Shown piece by piece: positions 30,096-37,916 of a stretch of 37,916 bases of DNA. The translations under genes and the position numbers were made by a program. Position 1 is the stretch's first letter, and each line of letters starts with the position of its first letter. The stretch is from Obelidium mucronatum (Eukaryota; Chytridiomycota; Chytridiomycetes; Chytridiales; Chytriomycetaceae). The stretch is from positions 1-37,916 of the forward strand of contig JAIVFH010000259.1 of NCBI GenBank assembly GCA_025765595.1. Direction: 5' to 3'. The notes below the pieces were generated by a model, which saw only the letters and a list, made by a program, of their open reading frames with translations, had not been told where the DNA came from and did not search any database.

Positions 30096-32198
30096 TCAAT
30101 GAATAATTTCCTTCAACAGCGCAACATCTGGATTCAGAGCCTCAAACAGCTCAAAATCAAACATGTTTTGATTATACCAGGGATACTTCTCGTCTCGTGG
30201 CGCACCTTCTGTTCCTTCGGGAATCTCCTTCATTAGCCGTTGTGACATCTTGTCAATAGCAATCACAGACAGTACAGTCTGGATGTAGGCGTCAATCAAG
30301 TCATCGATACCGATTCCAAGCTGGTTAAAGTCCTTGCGGTCCATGAGCAAGAGTCGTTGGGCTTCAGTAGTCCATTCATCATCAGTCTTGACAGACAGAT
30401 TGGTTCCCAGCATTTCCCATGATGTGACTATTGATTGGGAAAAAAAACGTTAGATTGCAGGTCGTGGATAAATAACAACAAATATATACAACGTACTCTC
30501 AGGGTTGTCCTCCAAATGTCTCAACAAAGGCTTCCTCGCCCTTCTTGCATAGATGGCAACAGGTCTGAATCCATCACTGTTTGCAGCCACCATCATTCGC
30601 AAGTCAGAGACAAAGGTATGATTCTTCTTATTGGGCATGGTTCCAACATGGTAGAATTTCCCTGCTCTGGTAACAGAACTCCAAGAAGCGTTACCAACCA
30701 GTGACTGGACAATAAACTTGTCGTAGTGGTGATCAGTGTCCATGAAAGCCTTTAACTCCTCCTTGTTGGTAATGGTGTATACACCTTGACCAGCATTAGA
30801 GTATGGGACTTTAAGGACGGCGTGGCCGCCCATGCTGTCCAACCAAAGCGGGATTTCACTCTTTGTAACGTTTCGGATGGTCTCAGGTATGCGGACAGAC
30901 AGTCCAGTTCCATCCAACTCTGCGTTCAAAAAGTCGTATGCTCGAGCCGCCATCATCTTGTTACGCCCACCAGCCAAACATGAAATGACCTGTATAATGG
31001 AGGAAGATCGCAAATATTAAAAACAGTGCCACAAAAACAAAGCAGGCACCAAACACTCACGCTATTCAAAACAATAGTTTTCGAATTGATAGGAAACCGA
31101 TTCCATGGCTTTTGAGTTACATATCGGAAACAGGCGCGAATTGGGTGCCAATTCTTTTGCTTATCCCGAATAGACATGATTCCATCTTCCCATTTAACAG
31201 GGGGGTCCACGTCTTCGTCATAGTACTCAACCAACCAAACCTTCTCCTTCGTTTGGTCAGCCATTACCGCGGCGTATCCACTTGCCTCCATTGGATTCTT
31301 GTCGTATACAACAGCCAGTGCACCAAGTGACTTGTCCGCTTTATCAATCAGTTCTCGGAATGTAGCGTCAATCACGACTCCGTAACCTTCATAGACGATT
31401 GAAATATGAAATATCATTAGAAGCCATCACACAGCAGATATAAGTTAAAAACAACACACCTCCATGGTCATCTCCAAGTTCCGATAAAAGCGGCATCGAT
31501 TTCTGACCTGAAGGACAAGAATTCGTTTCGACAATAATCATCTGACGTTGACCAGAAGATGTAGTCACATTGAACAAATCAGAACCAGCCCACTGAAAGT
31601 ACTTTGGCCTTGTAAAAGGGAGCAAATGGTTAATTCACATGGTTAATTCAATGTTGTTCACTTGTGTGCGCACACGTGTTTTTCTCCCGCCACGCCACCC
31701 AAACTTGAGACTGTCACTCACTTGTAGTTCAGCAAGTTCTTGAGCGCATCAAAGTTGACTTGCGGATTCAAGTGGGTGTATCTGGCCAAAATCCGCTCAT
31801 TTCCAAGAGTCAGGAAGGAAGAGACAAGGGGGTGAATGTGGGCATTGAGGACTCTTGGGTAAAAGTGCTTTTCGGCTTCAAATTCACCCATTCCAACGAG
31901 TTTGCTGCTTAGATTGCCTGTGTAATGAAATGTATAGATGTGATGGGTGGAAAAGCGGACAGAGTCAGTTTGCGTGAACCAGAATCAACCACGCTAAACA
32001 CTGACCGAGTTTCTTCTTCTTTGGCGGCGCTGGATCCTGAGCCTGAGCCGGCATGGCCGCCGCAGGCAGGGAGCACACTGAGCATTCCGACTCGTTGTCC
32101 GAGGCTCCGAAGGGGTCGTCGGGAGACATCAGCAGGGCTTTGAGCGAAGTTGGGTCCGAGGGCAGCGCGGGCGGCTGCGGCTTTGCGTTTGCGAGCAT
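30096..32198 (-). CDS. Conserved protein with ATP-grasp-like motifs, copy B
   Basis: Tandem paralogue of the gene at 27787. Exons 32006-32198, 31722-31917, 31460-31608, 31061-31386, 30497-30989 and 30096-30427; 562 residues from ATG 32198. Exons 2-5 have exactly the same lengths as in copy A (196, 149, 326, 493). The same blocks occur: [51 protein letters not shown] and [13 protein letters not shown]. The N-terminal exon differs most (Ala/Pro-rich, [13 protein letters not shown]). Substitutions elsewhere are mostly silent or conservative, so both copies appear under purifying selection. Function not assigned. Confidence 0.82.
31672..31684. promoter_or_regulatory. CACGTG-containing motif in intron 2 of copy B
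   Basis: Same 13-mer as at 29372-29384, 37 nt from the intron 2 donor. CACGTG is the palindromic core bound by bHLH factors such as Cbf1/Pho4. Confidence 0.35.
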
Positions 32199-32806
32199 TT
32201 TCTGCTTTGCTTTTCAGAGCGAAGAACGTGTTTTGCGTTTTGTGTTTTTGGTGTTTTTGGGGAAAGGCCGAAAACGTGTTTGGAAAAACAAACAAGAAAC
32301 AAGAAAGAAGCCAAGCAAACGAAAGAGAAAAACACGTGACGCTTCTGGCATCCCGCAGCTGTGTTTGAAAACAAGGGGGCGCACTGCGGAGTTTTACTCG
32401 GAGTTTACCACCCAGTCACTTGCGCTGGAGGTGCAACTTTCAGTCTGTTCCACATAATTATTCATTCTTTGGTTCTTCTGGAAAGCAGTCTTTTCGAATT
32501 GCAAGTCGGGGATGCAGTTAACCCACCAAGAATAAATTTTTCAATTTTCATTGAATCTTTGCCGCTTGGTCAAACGTTGGACCGTTTGGGTCCAAATTCG
32601 TGGCTGGTAATGGTTGGTTGAACGTGTAATCGTGAGACTTCCTGACGCATAGTAATTGCTCTTCCAGTCGAACATGGTCCGCCAATCAAATTCAATTTTC
32701 TCGCCAGCCACAGCGGCCACATGGGTGCATACAAAATTCGTATAAAATTCAGGCCTGCATTCCAAACTGAATTCACGAATTCAAAACAAAAAACATCTCG
32801 AATCAA
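32199..32806. other. Divergent intergenic region between copy B and small-protein gene 1
   Basis: 608 bp with no supported gene. It separates two divergently transcribed genes, so both promoters should be here. It contains the E-box-like site at 32327 and two blocks that recur upstream of small-protein gene 2: about 32537-32569 (TTTGCCGCTTGG) and about 32691-32740 (CGCCAGCCAC...GCATACAAAATTCG). Confidence 0.5.
32327..32338. promoter_or_regulatory. GAAAAACACGTG upstream of copy B
   Basis: Third occurrence of GAAAAACACGTG, about 130 bp upstream of the copy B start codon, in inverted orientation relative to the intronic copies. A promoter E-box is plausible. Confidence 0.35.
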
Positions 32807-33386
32807 ATGTCTTCTGCTGCTGCTACTGCTCTTGCTGCTTTCAATGCCAACAATGCTGCCATCGTCGCTTCTGAATGGTGCATTGCTACCTGCATTGGCC
32901 CACAAACTGGCGTCGGTATGAAAGCGGTAAGACAATTCGGGAATCGCTCCGAGTGAATTTTCGTTACTGACATAAGCATATAGGATATTACCAAGCTTGA
33001 TGCCAGATCCCTTGAATATGCTTGTGCCAACAGCGAACTCGTCAAGACTTCCTTGACCACCTGTGCTGCTCAATGCAATAACAACAACATCACCGATTCC
33101 CAAAAAGAAAAGCTCAACACTACGGTAAATAATTTATGCCGTATTCGACAAAGTGGTAACTCTAAACGTATGTTAATAGATCTCCTTGTTGGCTGATTAC
33201 TGCCAAGCTGCCGCAGCCCCAAGTAAAACTACCACGTCCGCTCCAGTTACTGCGACATCTCAAACTACGTCTTACATTCCGGCCACTACCACTGCCATTC
33301 GTCCAGTTACCACCGTGTTGAGTGGGGCTTCGGAAGTGTCCATCGCTTTTGCTGCCGCCGGAGTCGTCGCCCTCTATTTGCTCTGA
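32807..33386 (+). CDS. Small six-cysteine, Ser/Thr-stalked surface-type protein 1
   Basis: Exons 32807-32926, 32984-33124 and 33180-33386; 155 residues. The N-terminus is an Ala-rich segment (MSSAAATALAAFNANNAAIV), not a classic signal peptide. A domain with six Cys follows (EWCIATC, YACA, TTCAAQC, DYC). Then come about 40 Thr/Ser/Pro-rich residues and a hydrophobic C-terminus (VSIAFAAAGVVALYLL) resembling a GPI signal. The arrangement recalls small fungal cell-wall or CFEM-like proteins, though CFEM has eight Cys. Codon use is strongly biased, suggesting high expression. I do not recognise the family. Confidence 0.8.
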
Positions 33387-34062
33387 GACCGAACGAGAGT
33401 CTACCTTTTTCCCATGACTCTAACTTAATTATACATTCTTGTTTTTTGTGCATTAAGTCGAATAAACTCCTTAAATTGTAATATTTCTTCAGTTTCACAC
33501 TTGTGGCTTGTTCGGTTTCACAAAAAAACGCGACAATAACAGGAGAATAATGATCAGCATGGCGATCTCCTGAGATTTCATATCTCATACCAACTCCCGG
33601 AGACACTTTGTTAGAGTCAAAAGAGGTGATCGGGCAGCGATTATTGCTCTAATCAATTTAATTTTACTTGCCAGCCACATCCCAGCCACATGGATGGATA
33701 CAAATTCGAGTAAACGACTCAATCCAAACCCAAATCCAATTCGACTAACAAACCGACTAACAAACCGACTAATCACTGACAAGCACATGTTATCCAACTG
33801 TATTCAACTCGACGCCAAGGCAGCATGCGTGTTAACACCAAGGCCCAGAACACTTGTTTAGAAGCATTATCAATCGAGCATTGCTTTTTTCAATTTTGAT
33901 TGATAACTTGCCGCTTGGGGTCGAACGTAACGCCATTCGGCTTACGTATTCTCCAATTTTGTGGCTGGCAGCGGTCGAACCCATAAAACACGAAAGGATA
34001 AAAACACAATCCGAAACAAGCGAAAACATTCAAAAAGAATCTTTTAAAACTCATTCATAAAA
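33387..34062. other. Intergenic region between the two small-protein genes
   Basis: 676 bp without a gene. It holds the 3' UTR of gene 1, a short tandem repeat of AAACCGACTAAC-like units (about 33748-33775), and two blocks similar to those upstream of gene 1 but in the opposite order: about 33655-33710 (GCCAGCCACATCCCAGCCAC) and about 33885-33917 (TTGCCGCTTGGGG). Confidence 0.5.
33461..33466 (+). terminator. AATAAA poly(A) signal of small-protein gene 1
   Basis: AATAAA 75 bp after the stop codon. Confidence 0.5.
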
Positions 34063-34610
34063 ATGTCTTCTGCTGCTGCTACTGCTCTTGCTGCTTTCAA
34101 TGCAAACAATGCTGCCATCGTCGCTTCTGAATGGTGCATTGCCACTTGCATTGGCCCACAAACTGGCGTCGGTATGAAAGCGGTAAGAAAGTTCGGGGGT
34201 TCCTTCGAGTAGTTTTGCTTACTGGTACAATATATAGGATATTGCCAAGCTTGATGCCAGATCCCTTGAATATGCTTGTGCCAACAGCGAACTCGTCAAG
34301 ACTTCCTTGACCACGTGTGCTGCTCAATGCAACAACAACAACATCACTGATTCCCAAAAGGAAAAGCTCAACACTACGGTAAATAATTTATTGGATTTTC
34401 GTGAGGTAGCCGTTCTAAGCCTTGGGTGAATAGATCTCATTGTTGGCCAATTATTGCCAAGCTGCCGCCCCAGCCAAAACCACCACCGTCTCTTACATTC
34501 CAGTTACTACTACTACCGTTCGCCCAGCTACCACTTTGTTGAGCGGTGCTTCCGAAATGTCCATCGGTGCCGCTGCCGCCGGAGTTGTTGCCCTTTTCCA
34601 TATGCTTTAA
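34063..34610 (+). CDS. Small six-cysteine, Ser/Thr-stalked surface-type protein 2
   Basis: Exons 34063-34182, 34238-34378 and 34434-34610; 145 residues. Exons 1 and 2 have the same lengths as in gene 1 (120 and 141) and differ by only about eight bases, nearly all silent. The six Cys are kept (EWCIATC, YACA, TTCAAQC, NYC). Exon 3 differs: a shorter Thr/Pro stalk, then a hydrophobic end (AAAAGVVALFHML). Introns are diverged in sequence but sit at identical positions. A tandem duplicate whose structured part is strongly constrained or homogenised. Confidence 0.8.
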
Positions 34611-34713
34611 GAGCCTCTTTTTTTATGATTCTCTGCCATTCTATCCTTCCTTTTGTGAAATCATGGGATGATTCCAATGCATCTGCCTGGCGAGATCGCG
34701 ACTGATACGACTC

Positions 34714-34719
34714 AATAAA
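34714..34719 (+). terminator. AATAAA poly(A) signal of small-protein gene 2
   Basis: AATAAA 104 bp after the stop codon. Confidence 0.5.
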
Positions 34720-34833
34720 ATATTATTCCTTCACTATACGTACACTATACCGTATGATTAACACTCTACCGGTATAAATAACATTCCTTTTCTACTGTCT
34801 TCTTATTGTTTATTTGAGCAGCCAAACTCAACA

Positions 34834-36209
34834 ATGGTCGCCACAACCAAAGACTTGACGAAAGGAACAATTCGCGAACTCCGCAGCGGTCATCGAAGCA
34901 AGATTCTAGTGTGGCATGGAGCGCAACTGGATCCAGATTTGCCAGTGGAGGATATGACCAGTTGGCAAAGGTGAAAACCCACCCACAGCAAACAGCAATA
35001 AGACAGCCAAAGAGCTGAAAGCGCGAATTCTGTGTGGTTTTTTCTTATTATAAGGTGTTTACTTTGGGAGACTGTTCAGCTTCGAGGATCCGCGATGCTG
35101 TTGCTGTTGACCTCAAAGCTCACACGGCCGATATCGACCAAGTCAAGTGGCATCCCTCAGACGATAACATTCTGTGCACAACGGGTGCTGATAAAACACT
35201 GAGGCTTTGGGATGTTCGCTGTGAGTTGGGACTGGACTTGTCTGTGTAGTCTCTGACTCTTTGCTTCATCACAGCACCGGCAAAACCCAAAACTGTCATC
35301 AACACAGTTGGAGAAAATATTAACATTGCGTGGTCACCCGATGGAAACACAATTGCTGTTGGGAACAAGGTTCGCTGTCAGTTCTATTGTTCTCAACAGA
35401 CTTCCGACTTTCGACCCGCTGATGATATCCCTTTCTATATGTTGCCAGGACGACGTGATTTCATTCATTGATCCTCGAGGTGGCGGTGGACCCGACGTAG
35501 CTCGTCCGATTGTCCCTTCAACAACAGAACCGTCAAACTACGTATGGCATTCCCTCAAACGCGACTTTGAAATCAACGAAATCAGATGGGATTATTCGGG
35601 AAGCCTCTTTTACTTGACAACCGGTCACGGGACTGTGCAGATTCTGGACTTTCCATCCCTAAAACCCGTTTACACTATTAATGGACATACCTCCAACTGC
35701 TATTGTATTGAATTTGATCCTCAGGGAAGGTTTGTGTACATTTTTTTTTATCTCATTTACTGTAATGGATACAACTCAACTTGTTCCCCTCCGCAGATAT
35801 TTTGCAATTGGGAGCTCTGATTCCCTTGTAACGTTATGGGATATGGATGAAATGGTGTGTGTTCGCACGTTAGGGCAAATCGAGTTGAGTTTTTTGATGG
35901 TTTTTTTTTCGAATCTAGTTTTGGTTGAGATCTTTAATCAACATCCCACAAAACAGTATGCCAGTTCGTGCAATGAGTTTCACCCACTGCGGTGAATTGC
36001 TCGCTTGCTCCACAAGCGACGATAAATTTATCGACATCTCTTCAGTGGAAACGGGGGAAAGTCTGCATACAATCAGTGTTGGGTCTCCTGTAGATACATT
36101 GTCTTGGCACCCAAGCAAGTATATTTTGGCGTACTCAGGGGAAGATGTGTTTAGTAAGGCTGGACGGGGTGGAAACGATGGGAGTTTGATTGGTATTTAT
36201 TCTTTGTAA
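34834..36209 (+). CDS. THOC3: THO complex subunit 3 / Tex1 WD40 protein, with a one-base frame break
   Basis: Exons 34834-34970, 35055-35220, 35275-35369, 35449-35729, 35797-35883 and 35957-36209; about 339 residues, close to human THOC3 (351). Diagnostic blocks: TIRELRSGHRSKI, VKWHPSDDN, DKTLRLWDVR, GENINIAWSPDGNTIAVGNKDD, HTSNCYCIEFDPQGRYFAIGS and DSLVTLWDMDEMVCVRTLG. THO/TREX couples transcription to mRNA export in the nucleus. Exon 1 is 137 nt. The frame of MVATTKDL...SKIL and that of SATGSRFASGGYDQLAK differ by one base, with the break at about 34904-34910 (ATTCTAGTGTGG; one base is missing relative to the expected ILSVAW). Intron 5 uses the less common donor GTTGAG. The rest of the gene is intact. 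Confidence 0.92.
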
Positions 36210-36332
36210 ATAGAGTGGTTAAACTTTCGCTCTCTATTGCACTGCAGTATATATCACCTCTTCCCGCAATCGAAAATTATGTTTTACTGATACGGCACGA
36301 ATAACTCAACAATCAGACATCCATCTCGGGGT

Positions 36333-37636
36333 TTATTTTTTTGGTAGATCTACCTTTCCTGATTCCAAAAGAAGTACCAAGACAGGCATGTGTCTATTCT
36401 CCAAAGCCTTCCGAAGGGCAAAATTATCCACAGCTGCTGGATTCACTTTGCTAGATCCAAGAAGAAGTTCGACGTTGTTTGCATGACCATTCTGCGAAGC
36501 CATTCGGATGGCTCGATCATTTGCTGCGCCAGGGTCAACCAGATCTGATTCCAGTAATAGTCGAACTGTGTTGTAATGGCCATTGGCCGACGCATTCTTG
36601 ATGGCACCGTTATGACCCACTGCTGGATTCACTCCCTTTTCCAACAAAACCTTTACTACATTTATATGGCCGTTTCTTGATGCCCATCGAATGGGAGAGT
36701 TGTTATTGACAGCAGGATCAACCTTCCCACAATCCAATAAGAGCTTGACGACATTTTCATGTCCTTCGCGTGCTGCATAGCAAATGGCATGGTGATCTTT
36801 TGCCGCTGGATCCACCTTTCCCGATTCCAATAAAGCTTGAACAACGCCAAGGTGCTTGTTCTCACATGCCTTTCGAATGGCGGAATTGTTATTATCTGCT
36901 GCGTTCACTTTTCCAGATTCAAGAAGCAGCTCAACGACTTTTGTATGACCATTTTGCGAAGCCATTCGAATCGCCTGGTTGTCAACCGCGCCAGGATCCA
37001 CAGTGCTCGATTCCAGTAATAGTCGAACCAGGTCAACATACCCTTTCTCTGACGCAGTCCGAATGGCATAGTTTTTCCCAGCCGTTGGATCCACGTTTCC
37101 AGATTTAAGCAAAAGCTCGAAAAATTTTTGCATCCTTCTTTTGCAAAGCATATCGAAGAGCGGAGCAGCTATAACCGTCAGGATCTTCTTTGGTTGATGG
37201 ATATAGTACTTGAAGCATGGCAATTTCAGCATCAGGCTGGTTGTTGTCTTTTGCTAAGTATAGGGTACTATACTTGGACGTCAACGTCCACTCCTTTAAG
37301 CTACATTGAACAGCTTCGACATATTGCTTAGCCTTGAAGGAAGGCAGACGATGGAAAATGGGTCTGGCAGCCCAACTCTTTGCAACAATAAAACAGCGCT
37401 TGGTAGCTGACTGGTGTCCAATTCCAACGGATAGTTTTGCGTCGATAAAAGAATAGCACCTGACCAGCGCGAATTAGATATAGGATGTGCAAGCGGGCAA
37501 AGTGAATGCTGAAGAGGTGTTGTGCCAGCAGAGTTTTAGAAGCAAGTGCGATTGAAAACAGGTTTTCATCGATTGGGAGATACTTGAGGATATCTTCGAT
37601 GATTTCTGAAGGGAGCCAGGAGGCATTGCAGCTCAT
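36333..37636 (-). pseudogene. F-box/ankyrin copy 7, frameshifted
   Basis: Minus strand, ATG 37636: LPSEIIEDILKYLPIDENLFSIALASKTL is the F-box-like region, followed by VSYQALFYCC. The frame stops at 37328 after a shift near 37355-37365, while the linker continues one frame over (FHRLPSFKAKQYV, EWTLTSKYSTLYLA). A second shift in an A/T run near 37125-37135 restores the ankyrin frame (FELLLKSGNVDPTAGKNYAIR), which runs through about nine units to LLESGKVDLPKK and the stop at 36333. Only two one-base lesions separate it from an intact protein of about 433 residues, so it may be a young pseudogene or a real gene with consensus errors. Confidence 0.8.
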
Positions 37637-37916
37637 TTGTTGGAAAGCAGTTGCAAAGCAAAGCGCGTTGTATTAATTTCATTAAATATTTCAACTAGCA
37701 ACCCAAGAAATAACGCCCACGTGAGATTATTATTCGTGCTGATATCACATTTATTGTTGTTTGTGGAGGAGCAAGCGGCAACGAATTTATCTTCTCATAA
37801 CATCCAAGCACATAGAATCGACATTGAAAAAATCACTTGAGGAATGAACAATCTTGGAATCAATGAAAAGATATTATTCCTTCCAAGTTGATGTGCAACG
37901 TAATGATTTCCTTCCA

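Noticed and set aside
34971..35084. A longer THOC3 intron 1 ending at CTTCGAG, which would avoid a frameshift
   Set aside because: It keeps the frame, but discards SATGSRFASGGYDQLAK/VFTLG, which matches the first WD repeat of THOC3 in the other frame. The frame break is the better reading.
36770..37108. Plus-strand frame opposite F-box/ankyrin copy 7
   Set aside because: Antisense shadow of ankyrin units. The minus frame carries the family consensus.
1..37916. CRISPR arrays, rRNA or tRNA genes
   Set aside because: No regularly spaced short repeats with unique spacers, no rRNA-like sequence, and no complete tRNA cloverleaf. The 93-bp periodicity is ankyrin coding.

Overview
The window is nuclear eukaryotic DNA. 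It has many short GT-AG introns (mostly about 50-140 nt), AATAAA poly(A) signals, a 60S ribosomal protein gene, DNA polymerase eta, a B-type cyclin and a THO-complex WD40 gene. Compact spacing, tiny introns, a Ty1/copia element, Gln-rich tracts and a large family of F-box/ankyrin genes suggest a fungus, most likely an early-diverging zoosporic one (chytrid). That placement is inference.

Layout. 1-9100 holds three tandem, broken F-box/ankyrin genes. The first is split by a complete copia retrotransposon (56-5192) with identical LTRs and a 5-bp target duplication. 9776-12544 carries two housekeeping genes: RPL27 and DNA polymerase eta (UBZ finger and PIP box). 12640-14947 is the best-preserved F-box/ankyrin gene, with an exact 186-bp internal duplication. 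15032-16833 is a membrane-anchored beta-lactamase-like serine hydrolase. 16853-18070 is a badly decayed F-box/ankyrin copy, next to a 562-bp terminal-inverted-repeat element at a TA site. 19587-21390 is a Gln-rich mitotic cyclin.

21559-27644 contains two GH1 beta-glucosidase-like paralogues with matching introns. Between them lies an F-box/ankyrin gene whose reading frame runs into a calcineurin-like metallophosphoesterase domain, interrupted by one stop codon. 27787-32198 (minus strand) is a tandem pair of six-exon genes for an unrecognised conserved protein with ATP-grasp-like motifs in what may be permuted order. 32807-34610 is a pair of small six-cysteine proteins with Ser/Thr-rich stalks and hydrophobic tails. 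34834-36209 is THOC3/Tex1, and 36333-37636 (minus) is a seventh F-box/ankyrin copy, frameshifted.

The genes do not form one pathway. The theme is local duplication: seven F-box/ankyrin copies, mostly disabled, and three pairs of paralogues, two of them showing near-identical exon tracts. If functional, the F-box/ankyrin proteins would be substrate adaptors for SCF ubiquitin ligases. Three single-copy genes (polymerase eta, the serine hydrolase, THOC3) each show a one-base frame discrepancy, so some apparent lesions could be consensus errors.
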